64,000 nucleotides of DNA, taken from positions 2,604,001-2,668,000 of the forward strand of contig NW_024466399.1 of NCBI RefSeq assembly GCF_017591425.1. Direction: 5' to 3'. This DNA comes from Ochotona curzoniae. Lineage: Eukaryota; Chordata; Mammalia; Lagomorpha; Ochotonidae. Position 1 is the first letter of the stretch. Each line of letters begins with the position of its first letter. Positions 22,885-32,644 of the stretch are shown here, piece by piece. A model generated the notes under the pieces. That model ran no database searches. It had not been told where the DNA came from and saw only the letters and a list, made by a program, of their open reading frames with translations. The translations under genes were made by a program, and so were the position numbers.

Positions 22885-22920
22885 CAATAAAAAAAAAAAA
22901 CCCTCTCAAATAAAAATGTT
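22567..22920 (+). mobile_element. Old CSINE, plus, with expanded (CA) tail
   Basis: 'GGGGCCAATATTGTGACTC', 'GCTTCCCATCCAGGTCCAG', 'GGGACCCTGACACTCATATTGG' and 'TTTGGGGAGTGAATCAGCAG' are C-repeat blocks. The 3' segment holds a (CA)20 run at 22841-22880, followed by an A-run and 'CTCAAATAAAAATG'. Confidence 0.8.
22841..22880 (+). repeat. (CA)20 microsatellite
   Basis: A perfect dinucleotide tract inside the 3' part of a diverged CSINE. Confidence 0.97.
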
Positions 22921-22995
22921 ATGGATGAAGAAAAAGATCAAAAAGTAAAATTGGGTGAATGAAATGAAGTTAGTACAGAGAAGAAGAATGTGGGT

Positions 22996-23322
22996 TTTTT
23001 TTTTTAAGATTTAGTTATTTTTATTGGAAAGGCAAATATACAGAGAGGAGGAGATACAGAGAGGAAGATCTTCCATCCAATGATTCACTCCCCAAGTGAG
23101 TGCAATGGCCGGTGCTATGCCAATCCGAAGCCAGGAGCCAGGAACTTCTTCCAGGTCTCCCACACGGGAGCCCAAGGATTTGGGCCATCCTTGACTGCTT
23201 TCCCAGGCCACAAGCAGGGACCTGGATGGAAGTGGAGCCTCTGGGATTAGAACCGGTGCCCATATGGGATCCCAGCCCGTTCAAAGCGAGGACTTTAGCC
23301 ACAAGGCCACACCGCTGGGCCC
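22996..23322 (-). mobile_element. CSINE, minus
   Basis: A full-length antisense C repeat from 'TTTTTTTTTTAAGATTTAG' to 'CACACCGCTGGGCCC', of the 'CAGAGAGGAGGAGA' subfamily. The flanks GAATGTGGGTTTT and GAATGATTGTGTTTT suggest a duplicated target with changes. The 117-codon minus frame here is SINE sequence. Confidence 0.88.
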
Positions 23323-23849
23323 AGAATGATTGTGTTTTAAATAAGTGATTGGATTTTTTCTTAAAATTGGACACCCCAAAAGTTCAAAACCAAGTCTCCT
23401 GATTTTGGAACTCTCAAAGAATGAGACTTGGGTGATAGGATTATCATTTGCAGTACCATAGAGCATACAAAGCACATTGTGAGGTTGTAAGTCATGCCAA
23501 ACTTTTTGCCCTAATGTCACTGTGCATGCCTAGAGCTGTGCTATAAAAGGGAGAAAATTCTGCATGTGAGTTTGTATGTTCTATTAAAGTGACTGAACAT
23601 TCACATGGCTACGATCTTAATTTCTAAAAGTTTCAAAACTGGCTAACGTATACTGGTACTTACGTTTATTGGTCAAGATGTCTTCTGATTGTGAAGTTGT
23701 TCCAAGCTGTGGGATTATTTGTGTTCTTGCAAAAAATATTGTTTGTGAGAAAAGAGTATATTCTTAAAGGATGTGTGGTAAAATTATTATTACATACAGC
23801 ATTTTCTAAATATTCATCTTTGATATGAAAGAATGGAAACATGATCCTT
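23323..23849. other. Unassigned, possibly LTR-derived
   Basis: It contains 'GTGCTATAAAAGGGAGAAAA' (TATA-like, about 23539) followed about 45 bp later by 'CTATTAAAGTGACTG'. This spacing resembles a retroviral LTR U3/R, but no family can be named. Confidence 0.25.
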
Positions 23850-23945
23850 TGTCAAAGCAACAGGAGGGGGTGCAGAGTTGGGGGGAGATTTCCATCTGCT
23901 GATTCACTCCCCAAATTGTCACAATTGCAGAGGCTTGTCCAAGAC
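23850..23945 (-). mobile_element. CSINE fragment, minus
   Basis: 'GGAGATTTCCATCTGCTGATTC' and 'CACTCCCCAAATTGTCACAATTG' are the antisense 3' half of a C repeat. The remainder is missing. Confidence 0.6.
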
Positions 23946-24412
23946 AAAGTCAAAATTATTAGTCAAATTTGTTGTCAAAGTTGTCAAAATTGCTGTGCAA
24001 ATGAACAAGGTCTAGAGGCCTAAACAGTACAAGAGTGTGTGAAGTCCTACAGGTGGTTTCACAGTGTGCTGTCTGATAAGTAGATGTTTATATTTGACAT
24101 TTTATAAATCTAACCATGGATGCTTCATCTTCTAGGGCCCAACAGACCAATTACATTCATTGTAGATAAAGCTAAAGTTCAACAGTCAACAATAGGTTTC
24201 AACCGAAAGCATCTTGAACTCGGGTTACTAGGCGCAAGATGTAATTCTAAATAACTGGTAACTTGAAAACACTTAAGAGGTTTTTCAAAAAGCTGTTACA
24301 AAAGTGGTTTTGTTTAATGATGTATATTAGCTGGCTTGTATGTATATGTTTATGTGGCAAGATACGTAGTCTATTTTAATTGGCTTATACATGAAGATGT
24401 TCATGAATAAGA
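23946..24412. other. No recognised feature
   Basis: About 470 bp of AT-rich sequence. It contains local short repeats (AAAATT, TTGTCAAA near 23945-23995) but nothing assignable. Confidence 0.35.
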
Positions 24413-24426
24413 ATTGCTAAGCTTCT

Positions 24427-24764
24427 GGGCCCGGCGCGGTGGCGCAAGTGGTTAAGGTCCTCACCTTGCACGCCCGGGATCCCATATGGGCGCCGGTTCT
24501 ATCCCAGCAGCCCCGCTTCCCTTCCAGCTCCCTGCCTGTGGCCCGGGAAAGCAGTCGAGGACAGCCCAAAGCTTTGGGAACCTGCACCCGCGTGGGAGAC
24601 CCGGAAGAGGCTCCTGGCTTCGGACCGGCATAGCATCGGCCCTTGCGCTCACTTGGGGAGTGAATCATCGGACGGAAGATCTTCCTCTCTGTCTCTCCTC
24701 TCTGTATATCCACCTTTCCAATAAAAAAAAAAATAATAATAAAAATAAATCTTTAAAAAAAAGG
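24427..24764 (+). mobile_element. Young, near-intact CSINE with 11-bp TSD
   Basis: This is the best-preserved C repeat in the window. Its 5' end is GGGCCCGGCGCGGTGGCGC. A box-A-like 'TGGCGCAAGTGG' (about 24440) and a box-B-like 'GGTTCTATCCC' (about 24496) form an internal Pol III promoter. The core is 'GGGATCCCATATGGGCGCC', the 3' end is 'ATCATCGGACGGAAGATC', and the tail mixes A with AATAAT and ends 'AAATCTTTAAAAAA'. ATTGCTAAGCT is duplicated at 24413-24423 and 24765-24775. Many CpGs are retained, consistent with recent insertion. Frames of about 100 codons on both strands are SINE-derived. Confidence 0.95.
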
Positions 24765-24775
24765 ATTGCTAAGCT

Positions 24776-25079
24776 GAATCTTTTTATTTTGATTTGAATA
24801 AATCCCTGAGATTAAAGTTTCAGAGATGCTCCCTCCCCTAGCTTCTTAAAATGTTTCAGGAAGACTTTAAGTATATTCCATTAGATCCTGTGTAGAGAAG
24901 AATAGGAGATGTATAGATGACAGTCTTAACCTCCTTGCACATTAGGAAAACGCTTTAGAAACTTACAATGGGACCTGAACGGACCCTGACAGCCTCTGAA
25001 AGGGGATGACCATGGTCTTTTAACACAGAGGTCATGAGGGGATTCAGTGGCCGAGCAGAAGGAGAAGAGAGGAGTGTGC
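24776..25079. other. Region upstream of the retroviral relic
   Basis: No recognisable gag matrix/capsid sequence and no LTR are visible here, although this is where the 5' part of the retrovirus would be expected. Confidence 0.3.
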
Positions 25080-25465
25080 TTCTAGTTCCAGTGAGACCCC
25101 TGGAGACCTCCTAAGTGCTCTCACCGCAGAAACAGTGGGCACTTCACCAAGGATGGTCAGAAAGGACACCCAGCATCATACCCCAACTGCCAAGGAGGTC
25201 ATTGGGGATTTGACTGCCCTCAAAGGCCAAGTACTTTGGGTCATTCATTTTCTGTTGGGTCTCCTACATGGGATGGAAGCAGCCCAGGAACCTCCACAGG
25301 TTCAAAGGCCTCCACGGGCTCTCGGGATACATTGGACCAACAGCCATGAGCCCTGGGCAGTTCTCACAGTGGAAGGGAAGATGAGTTTCCTTCTGGACAC
25401 AGCCTTCTCTGTCTTGGCTAGCTTTGGCTCCCTTACCTCTCTTACAGTGACTACTTACTAAGGAA
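25080..25465 (+). pseudogene. Endogenous retrovirus gag (nucleocapsid)-pro relic
   Basis: Two zinc-knuckle remnants lie in one frame. At 25116-25157 a Cys-x2-Cys-x4-His-x4-Cys layout survives, with the second and fourth Cys replaced by Arg (CGC) and Gly (GGT). At 25179-25217 a Cys-x2-Cys-x3-His-x4-Cys layout survives, with the first Cys now Tyr (TAC), and reads NCQGGHWGFDCP. That frame ends at a TGA (25347-25349). Just downstream, in another frame, comes a retroviral aspartic-protease signature: PWAVLTVEG followed by FLLDT at 25387-25401, where the usual Gly after Asp-Thr is lost. This order is that of class I (gammaretrovirus-like) gag-pro. No reverse transcriptase is recognised downstream. 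The copy is inactive. Confidence 0.7.
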
Positions 25466-26495
25466 AAGTTAATTGGCCTATTACTGCTCAGCCTGTATCA
25501 CTGACCAGGCTCCTGACAGAATGTGTTCATTATCTCTCTCTTAGGTTTTCTTTCTTTTTTACTAGACTTTACTGGAGTAGTATACCCTTACTTCTCTGAA
25601 GTAAGTTCATGTCTTCCTTGCTTGCTAAATTATTTTGGGGATTTCTCTGCTCATCTGCTTAAGACTCCTGTTTTCCAATTATCAATACTTGGCTTGTTAG
25701 AACTGCAGGACTAGTTAATAGCTTGTCTTTGCCCTAAGGTGTAAAGTTTTGTAAAATTCTTGTTAGAATACCGTGAACTCCTGGGTTACTGTAACTCACA
25801 AGTTTAAATCTTTCGCCATCTATGCTATGATCCATTGAAGTCTTGTAATGAAATGTTTTCAGTGCTATGCTATATGTTCTAGACTAAATGTCTTCCTGAG
25901 ACTCTCAGGGTTTACGATGAGTAAAGCATTATTGTTTTTTAAAAAGAAAAAAAGTGTAACACTTGCATATAAAACTACGATAGCATTTTCCAAAGCCAAA
26001 TGAGTTTAAATAATGATGTACAACTCTGTAAGTTCCCTCAAAAGTTTTTTTTCCCTTAATTCAGAATTGTCAAGGATAGACAAAACTGTAACCTCATGAA
26101 AACTTTAAAGTTGACTTGCATTTACTTGTCCTATGATGGGTTTATATCCTGACGCTGCATGCCACTCCTCTCATTGTTTCTGTGCCTTAGAATTTGCTAA
26201 CCTAGATAACAACTTTGTGCAGCTCAGAAGAGTTTCATGTGCTCTATTGTGTTCATTGACTTTGTTTCAAAATTTGAGCCTTAAATGAGTTGACTTAAAT
26301 TGATAAAGTTCATAATATTAAATTGATTTACTTCATAGTCTTGAACTAAAGTGCTCACGTCTAATGTTTACCCTGGCAATTTTTTTTTCACATCTAAGTT
26401 CTAAAATTGAAATATTAAATTTGGGGTTTCCAACCGAACCCATTACATACTAGGTTAGGAGAGATTATAATTGTCTTTGTTTTGTCTTCTAGACT
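25466..26495. other. Unassigned sequence where pol would be expected
   Basis: No YxDD-type reverse transcriptase, RNase H or integrase motif is recognised in any frame. The 63-codon frame at 25523-25714 is leucine/phenylalanine-rich but unidentifiable. Either pol has been deleted or the retroviral fragment ends near 25465. Confidence 0.35.
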
Positions 26496-26760
26496 TCAAT
26501 AAGAAGACGCATTCAGAGCTCAAACAACACTCCAGGCACCTCTGATTACTTCTGTGTTCCACTGGGGACCTCTAGATTTCCCCCTGAATAACCCCCGACT
26601 GCTGCTGTTCTTACTCAACAAAGCCCCTTTCAGCAGAAGAAGCTAGAAAGGTCACTGGCCCATTACTCCTAACAGTAGTTAGGGTTCCTTCTTCTGGGGG
26701 CGGGGAAGGGGGTGTGTGAGGAGTCAGACAGGATAGTGGGCAGTTAGGGCTTTTGTTCCC
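26496..26760 (+). mobile_element. Possible ERV env tail, polypurine tract and LTR start
   Basis: A proline/serine-rich plus-strand reading near 26545-26670 contains PLGTSRFPPE and QQKKLERSLAHYS, which resemble the style of a class I env cytoplasmic tail. A purine-rich 'GGGGGCGGGGAAGGGGG' at about 26697-26713 is followed directly by TGTGTGAGG, as a polypurine tract next to an LTR would be. Orientation agrees with the gag-pro relic 1.1 kb upstream. No LTR end was found, so the call is tentative. Confidence 0.35.
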
Positions 26761-27075
26761 TAATGAAATTATTTTAAGAGCACATTATTTTCAAGGAGAC
26801 GTTCTCCCCTTGTGGGAGAATCCCACTCACAAGGTGGAGAATTTCTACCAGTCGCAATGCCCCCCACACCTTTATCTTACCTGAGATGTTGCTAGCTTCT
26901 TTTGTAGGAGTCACAAATGGAATTGGTCTGGTCACACAACCTATGTGCAATACCAGACCATACATATGTGGATTCTTGTCCCTGTGGTTGAGGATTCTAC
27001 TATGTGTCTAAAGCCATCATGAGATGAAAGGACATGCTGTTTAACAAAAACAAAAGCCAGTGGTGGACTTTGCCC
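26761..27075. other. Unassigned, possible LTR body
   Basis: If the preceding polypurine-tract call is right, this would be LTR U3. I see no TATA box, AATAAA or terminal CA to confirm it. Confidence 0.25.
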
Positions 27076-27079
27076 AACA

Positions 27080-27275
27080 GTGGTTTCAGCTGCCTGGCCC
27101 AAAAAGCTCTCTAAACTCCATTGCCCAAGGACTTGAGCTGTGCACTGCTTTCCCAGGCCATAATCACAGAACTGGTTCAGAAGTGGAATAGCCAAGTACT
27201 CAAAGTGGCATTCCCCTGGACTGCTAAGGCCACAGGCAGAGGAGTAGCCTGGTATGCTACAGAAATTGCCCCCCG
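27080..27275 (-). mobile_element. Old CSINE, minus
   Basis: 'GCACTGCTTTCCCAGGCCATAA', 'GGTTCAGAAGTGGAATAGCC' and 'AGGAGTAGCCTGGTATGCTAC' are antisense C-repeat blocks in the correct order. Strongly diverged. Confidence 0.6.
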
Positions 27276-27281
27276 ATAAGC

Positions 27282-27405
27282 ATTTTTATATGAACTTTTG
27301 AAAACTCATATTTATGGATACCAAAACATTTTTGTTTGGAACAACAACAACTTATCTTGTATTTTAATCCTGTTTCCCACACATTTTTGAAATGTACTTA
27401 AATTC
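27282..27405 (+). repeat. Short inverted-repeat element, third locus
   Basis: 'ATGAACTTTTGAAAACTCAT', 'CAAAACATTTTTGTTTGGAAC' and 'ACTTATCTTGTATTTTAATCC', ending 'TTTTTGAAATGTACTT', share the block order of the 4004-4110 and 11808-11930 copies. It is more diverged than the second of these. Confidence 0.38.
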
Positions 27406-27419
27406 TATCTGAAATGCAC

Positions 27420-28410
27420 AAATAATTATTGGCAAACAGAACACAAGCCAGTGTGGACAATAAAGTACATGTTGAAATACCTAAAATGTGCATAATTGGA
27501 GTTCTAGAAAAGAGAGAAGCTGTATTCAAATCATGACAGAGAATTCTGAAACTGACAAAAGAACCAAACCAAAGATTAAAGAGACTGTGTGTACCACAAG
27601 CAAATCAAATTAGAAAGAAAAACATTCACACATCTGCACATTTGGCAGCGTCGCAAAACTGCTAGGAGAAGAAGAGAATTTTTCAAAACATCAAAGGCAA
27701 AATTGTCCCAGTACCTGAAAAAGAGCCACAAGGATCTTCAAGAGAAGTTCTCCACATGAATTATCCAGGCACAAAGACAGTGATAACAGCATAATTGCCA
27801 ACCCAGAATGCCTTCTCTTAATAAAAAAGCAAAACTTTAAAAATGCTGCAAAAGTACCCCAAGAGACAGTCAGAAATGAGGAGAGTTAATTGACAGCAAA
27901 ACATACAATAAGAAAAAATAATCAGAGTTCTTCAGGTGGAAGAACAATGGTGGAAACATAAAATCACTCGGAAAAGAATAAAAAGGATAAAAATAGTGAC
28001 TGTATGGGTATGGCTAAAAGTGTTTTCTTTATACAGTGGCAGTTAAAATGCTGTGTGATTGAAATATTATCTGAAAGTAACATATAATTAAAATGCATAA
28101 TCATACCGACACTGAAATATGACAGTAGTGGAATGTAATTCTTGCATCAGAGAAGTAGTAACTGCAGTACTTAGTATTTAGATTACATTAATCCACCAGT
28201 ATGATGGCATTCCTAGAATATTCATGATCATAACCATGAGTGATAGTATTTTCAATCAAACTGGTGGAAAAAAGGAAAGATCTGAAAATAGAATAATGTC
28301 GGGTTAAAGCTAAATCCTTCAGAAAAGATAAAAACAAAAAAGAAAAACTGTTTACACTGCATAGATTTAATGTCAAGAGTATCCATACATTCCTCAATTA
28401 TAAGACAAGG
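27420..28410 (+). mobile_element. L1M (HAL1/L1M4-type) inter-ORF region, plus
   Basis: 'GCAAAATTGTCCCAGTACC', 'GATAACAGCATAATTGCC' with 'AACCCAGAATGCC', 'CAGAGTTCTTCAGGTGGAAG', 'AACAATGGTGGAAACATAAA' and 'GACTGTATGGGTATGGC' follow the ancient L1M order in which an ORF1 end is succeeded by 'aagttcttcaggcagaaggaaaatgataccagatggaaac'. A-rich and heavily mutated. Confidence 0.65.
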
Positions 28411-28439
28411 ACTCATTATTGAAATACTTACATTTGCTC

Positions 28440-28640
28440 ATTTATTTCAAGGGTGGGAGATTCAGTGAGATAGGGGTCGCTGGTTCACACTCCATTGCTG
28501 ACAAAGGCCTGGGCCCGGCCAGAGAAGGACCACAAGTCAAGAAATCAACCCAGGTTCTCCATGTGAGTGACAAACTTGATCAACAGCCATCACAGCCCCC
28601 TCTCACGACGCATGTTGGCATGAGGTTTTGTTGATGTTAA
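28440..28640 (-). mobile_element. Old CSINE (second type), minus
   Basis: 'AGTCAAGAAATCAACCCAGG', 'TTCTCCATGTGAGTGACAAAC' and 'TTGATCAACAGCCATCAC' match the antisense of the older lagomorph C-repeat class, which has 'caatccaggtctcccatgtgggtggcagg...caagtacttgagccatcac'. Truncated at both ends. Confidence 0.5.
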
Positions 28641-28939
28641 ACTAGGTAAAAAAGCAACAGAACATCCTAAAACCCTGAATTGACTTGTGATCTGTAATCA
28701 TTTGAGCAAAGAAGTGGAAATCAGTGACCTCAGATGAGGACAGAGCTGGAAGTGGCAGCCCTAGCATCCAGTGTGCATTCTGACATCCTGTTCTCTCCTC
28801 CCTTCATCAAGGGTGTGTCCCCAGGACCGTCCCTGCCACAGGAGCCCTGGGAGCAACTGGTCCACAGGTACTGCAGAGGCAAGTCTGTGTACCCTTAAGC
28901 TCTTCAATTTACTCTTACAGTGTTCTCAATGCATAAAAG

Positions 28940-28941
<2 letters not shown>
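28641..28941. other. No recognised feature
   Basis: About 300 bp of unique-looking sequence before a (CA)n tract. Confidence 0.35.

Positions 28942-28983
<42 letters not shown>
28942..28983 (+). repeat. (CA)n microsatellite
   Basis: A perfect AC/CA tract of 42 bp. Confidence 0.97.
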
Positions 28984-28986
<3 letters not shown>

Positions 28987-29093
28987 GTTGAATCCAGAGA
29001 GTATTGCTTCCGCAAACATCTTCATGACATTGAGAATGAATGCTTGGTAACTGCTAGAGGTTCAGGCATCCAAGAAACTAAGAAAAATACATT

Positions 29094-29395
29094 TTTAAGA
29101 TTTCTTTATTATATATTGAAAGGCAGAGTGACATAGCAACAGAGACACACTAGGAGAGCGCTTCCATCTCTGCTTCACTCTGTAAAACACTGCAAATGTC
29201 ATATCTTGACCAGACCCAAATCAGGATCCAGGCATTCCATGTGGCTCTCCTGCATGGGTTATGTTCTGCTGTCTTACCAGTCACACCAGTTAGCAGAGAA
29301 CTGGACTGGAAGTGGAGCAGTCGGGGCCCTGACAGACACTTCCAAATGAGATGTGGCATCCAGACGGACATCTTAAGCCACTTCCACTCAAAACC
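29094..29395 (-). mobile_element. Old CSINE, minus
   Basis: 'TAAGATTTCTTTATTATATATTG' with 'AAAGGCAGAGTGACA', 'GCGCTTCCATCTCTGCTTCAC', 'AGAGAACTGGACTGGAAGTGG' and 'CATCTTAAGCCACTTCC' are antisense C-repeat blocks of an old subfamily. It lies 35 bp from a plus-strand SINE, giving a head-to-head pair. Confidence 0.7.
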
Positions 29396-29429
29396 AGCCA
29401 GAGAGGATAATTTTTAAAAAGCAGAATTG

Positions 29430-29758
29430 GGGCCAGGCACAATGGCCTAGCAGCTAAGGTCCTTGCTTGAACATGCCATGATCCCATATGGACACCGGTT
29501 CTAATCCCAGAGGCTCCACTTCCCATCCATCTCCCTGCTTGTGGCCTGGGAAAGCAGTCAAGGACGGCCCAAATCCTTGGGATCCTGCATCCGGGCAGGA
29601 GACCTGGAAGAAATTCCTGGCTCCTGTCTTTGGATTGGCGCAGCACCAGCCTTTGTAGTCATTTGGGAAGTGAATCATCGCACAGAAGATCTTCCTCTCT
29701 GTCTCTCCTTCTTTCTATAGATCTGACTTAGCAATAAAAATCAATAAATATTTTTTTA
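29430..29758 (+). mobile_element. CSINE, plus, with 14-bp TSD
   Basis: A full-length copy from 'GGGCCAGGCACAATGGCC' to 'AATCAATAAATATTTTTTT'. AAAAAGCAGAATTG is duplicated exactly at 29416-29429 and 29759-29772. Core and 3' half are intact (GATCCCATATGGACACC, AGAAGATCTTCC). The 118-codon minus frame is SINE-derived. Confidence 0.92.
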
Positions 29759-30159
29759 AAAAAGCAGAATTGTTCATAGGTGGTAGGGTATCACTTTCTT
29801 GATTGCAGAACACTGAATCAGGCCAGCTTGGTCAACTAGAGCCAGGCACTTTCATTGTTTAACATAAATCCCAACCTGGGTAGGAGTTTTGAGCCTTTGC
29901 ACTGGGAAATTTTATGCCTGGAGATGATGACCATGGGACCAATAAAAGGGGGCAAGTCTGCCACCTTGGGATAGTTGCTTACAGGACCTGAGGACCCTTT
30001 AGACTGAGAAACCATGAGGCTATAGGATCTACAGTGGAAAAAAGCCTTTAAAAACGTATGGTGGTTCCCGAGGATGCGGGTTGGCTCTGGGGCCTACCAG
30101 GTATCTTGGGTCTGGACTAGGTTCCCTGCAGGATCTAATAGAAGTTGCTAAGATCTGGG

Positions 30160-30405
30160 GCAGTCCTCTGCTCAGAGCCACCACCAACAAGGCAGAGATG
30201 CCGGAAGTAGATTCTTCCCCAAGGAAAACACCTAGCCAGGACACAGCTTGGCTTACACCATGATTGAAATGTTATGAGGATCCAAAAAGAGGACATAGTT
30301 ACATATGACCTGAACTCCTGAGCCACAGAAGCCTTAACATATTAAATAACAATTGTTTGAAGCTGCCGAACCTGTCATAATTTGTTCTGCAGCAATGAAA
30401 TGGTT
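30160..30405 (+). mobile_element. MaLR (MLT1-type) LTR 3' part, plus
   Basis: 'CTAGCCAGGACACAGCTTGG', 'CTGAACTCCTGAGCCACAG', 'AACAATTGTTTGAAGCTGCC' and 'CATAATTTGTTCTGCAGC' correspond to the end of MLT1-class LTRs ('gacctccagaactgtgagaga...ttgttgttttaagccacc...gtaatttgttacagcagc'). Diverged, with no internal sequence. Confidence 0.55.
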
Positions 30406-30714
30406 GTATATTTTTCATCTATATATTTTTAATAAGATTACATATAAATACACCCACTTTTTAAAAGCGTAGTGTTAGGAAATACTGAATTAAAAAAAAA
30501 AAAGAGTGACAAACTTGGGTGGACCCCACTGAAAGTAACTGGAGGATTTCCATAATTAGGCAAACAGAAGTGATACAGAAAAGGAAATCTGAGAACTGCC
30601 TAAGCTACATGATCAAGTGCTTCGAGATGCCCTATTCTCCTAGCAGCATCCAAGTCCCAAGCATCCTTTCTCTCTGAGGCAAGGAACCAAAGTCCACCTG
30701 CATGAACCACTTTT

Positions 30715-30931
30715 TAGAAAAGATTTATCATATTTTTACAGGAAAGTCAGATAAACAGAGAGGAAGAGTGACAGGGAGGAAGATCTTCTGTCCGTTGATT
30801 CACCTCCACCCCAAGCGGCCACAATGGCCGGAGTTGAGCCAATCTGAAGCTAGGAATCAGGAGCCTCTTCCAGATCTCCCATGTGGGTGCAAGGTGCCAA
30901 AGCTTTGGGCCATCCTCAACTGCTTTCCCAT
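30715..30931 (-). mobile_element. CSINE, minus, 5'-truncated
   Basis: The antisense tail and 3' half ('GAAAAGATTTATCATATTTTTAC', 'GAAGATCTTCTGTCCGTTG', 'GGTGCCAAAGCTTTGGGCC') are present. The element stops at 'CTGCTTTCCCATG' without core or head, a typical 5' truncation. Confidence 0.78.
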
Positions 30932-31029
30932 GAAAGATAAGAAGAAGAAATTTTTTTTTTAAACGAAGACTTCTTTTACATAAGCAAAAGCTCTCTAACT
31001 ATGTGGCAATTCACTTAGCAGGAAAATAT

Positions 31030-31720
31030 GAAAAAAAATTATGAATGAATCTTAAATGAGTCTTGAATGAAATATAAACTGGATAAATAGAAAAGTGCAT
31101 TGTGGTTTTGGGTAGGAAATCCCAACACCATAAACATGTCAGTTCTCTCTAAATATGTAAGTTTCATACGGTTTTCCGAACATTCCATTGGCGATGAGCT
31201 GGCAGATGCATTCTAAAATTTATACATAAAAAAAAAACCCCAATGAATAAGAACCACCAGGTAAGTTCTGAAAAGGAAGGAAGGAAGGGGAAGTTTTGAG
31301 CCTGGTTATTTTGGGCTCAAGGACTTCAGTATTTATGATATGATATTGCTATGTTACAGGCAGAGAAACATTTAGGGGACAGTTGTGGAGTTATAAAACA
31401 GAACAAAATATACAAAGAATTGAAAACACTTTAAGGGGAAGAATTGAGTCAGCAGTCACAATCGCCAATGTTCAAATACGTGGTATAGAAACCATCTCCT
31501 GGAAAATGTTTAAACTTGCACCTGCAGACGGCTGAAAATGGCCAAACTCTGAACAACAAAGAATACAGATTGATTAAAAGACACTAGGTGTGCAAATACA
31601 AAGATTCAAAAAAGTGATCTTCAAGAGGAAAAATGTTTTGTGGTTGTTGTTTTGATTCCAAATGTAAAACTAGAAGAATGATAAACCTGAGTCCACTTCA
31701 AAATTCCCAATTTAAATTGG
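31030..31720 (+). mobile_element. L1M ORF2 fragment, plus
   Basis: 'GTGGTTTTGGGTAGGAAATCC', 'CACCATAAACATGTCAGTTC' with 'TCTCTAAATATGTAAG' and 'GATGCATTCTAAAATTTATAC' correspond to the L1 ORF2 blocks 'aatatcatgaaaatgtcaattctccccaaattgatttat' and 'gattctaaaatttatatgga'. The right part is less certain. A G10 run occurs at about 31720-31729. Confidence 0.6.
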
Positions 31721-31779
31721 GGGGGGGGGCGAAGCGGGTTTTCTAAAAACTCAAACATGTGTTTGCTACTTGTTTCATG

Positions 31780-32190
31780 GGTAAGGAATAATCTTCCTGA
31801 ACTTAGAATAAATCAGCAGGAACTTCTCCAACAAAGGCCTTACCCCCAAAACACCTCTGTAGTGTGAACTGCAGCCTGGTATGTGGGAAGCAGGTTTAAG
31901 TCTGACTGTTCAGAAATCAATCATGGTGGCTTCTCTCCTGGCCAATCCCAGATGCAGGAATACTAAACAATGTTCACATGAAGCAGAGGACTGCACAAAT
32001 CAGATAACCCCTCCCTGTCGTTTCCTGCCTTTTTGGTTATAAAACATCCTCTCCAGACTATAATATTCTAGAAGAGAGCCTGCAGAGCCATTTTTGATCT
32101 GGGAAGCTGCCTGCTTCTAGAGCTTTGTTCTTGTTCAAGACAATGTTACAGTGGACTGGTCTTTTCTTTGATTAATTCTTGATATAAACA
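31780..32190 (+). mobile_element. Putative LTR
   Basis: 'CCCTCCCTGTCGTTTCCTGCC', 'TTTTTGGTTATAAAACATCC' (TATA-like at about 32036), 'GAGAGCCTGCAGAGCC' and 'CTGGGAAGCTGCCTGCTTC' have the order and spacing of a retroviral U3-R region. The family is unknown and no flanking coding remnant is present. Confidence 0.38.
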
Positions 32191-32346
32191 GCTCAAAGAA
32201 ATTTTGGAAGGATTCGACTAGCCACAACAGAATCAAGGGAAATGGATCAAAACGTTTTAAAAGTGGCTTATAATCATTTGATAATAATTCCTAACTTTAC
32301 CCAGAAATGGAGGTGCAACATGAAACTCCAGCAAAACACAATCTCC

Positions 32347-32644
32347 GGGCCCGGTGCGGTGGCGCAGTCGTTAAGTCCTCGCCTTGCACGCCTGGGATCC
32401 CATACTGCCCCGCTTCCCTTCCAGCTCCCTGCCTGTGGCCTGGGAAAGCAGCAGAGGACAGCCCAGAGTTTTGGGACCCTGCACCCACGTGGGAGACCCG
32501 GAAGAGGCTCCTGGCTTCGGATCAGCATAGCGTCGGCCGTTGCACTCACTTGGGGAGTGCATCATCGGATGGAAGATCTTCCTCTCTGTCTCTCCTCTCT
32601 GTATATCCACCTTTCCAATAAAAAAAATAATAATAAATCTTACA
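32347..32644 (+). mobile_element. Young CSINE with 14-bp TSD and box-B deletion
   Basis: It is nearly identical to the 24427 copy in most blocks. However, the text jumps from 'GGGATCCCATA' to 'CTGCCCCGCTTCCC', removing about 22-24 bp that carry the box-B-like 'GGTTCTATCCC'. A perfect duplication AAAACACAATCTCC flanks it at 32333-32346 and 32645-32658. The deletion either followed insertion or was in the source RNA. Confidence 0.93.

Noticed and set aside
24427..24520. tRNA-like sequence with box A and box B motifs
   Set aside because: It is the tRNA-derived head of a CSINE, repeated dozens of times with an A-rich tail and TSDs. It does not fold as a complete independent tRNA gene.
25523..25714. 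Hydrophobic 63-codon frame read as an env transmembrane segment
   Set aside because: Leucine/phenylalanine-rich sequence is common in T-rich DNA. No fusion peptide, CX6CC-type motif or heptad pattern supports it.
28942..28983. Tandem array considered as CRISPR-like or satellite
   Set aside because: Simple (CA)n dinucleotide repeat without spacers. The other tandem tracts are likewise microsatellites.
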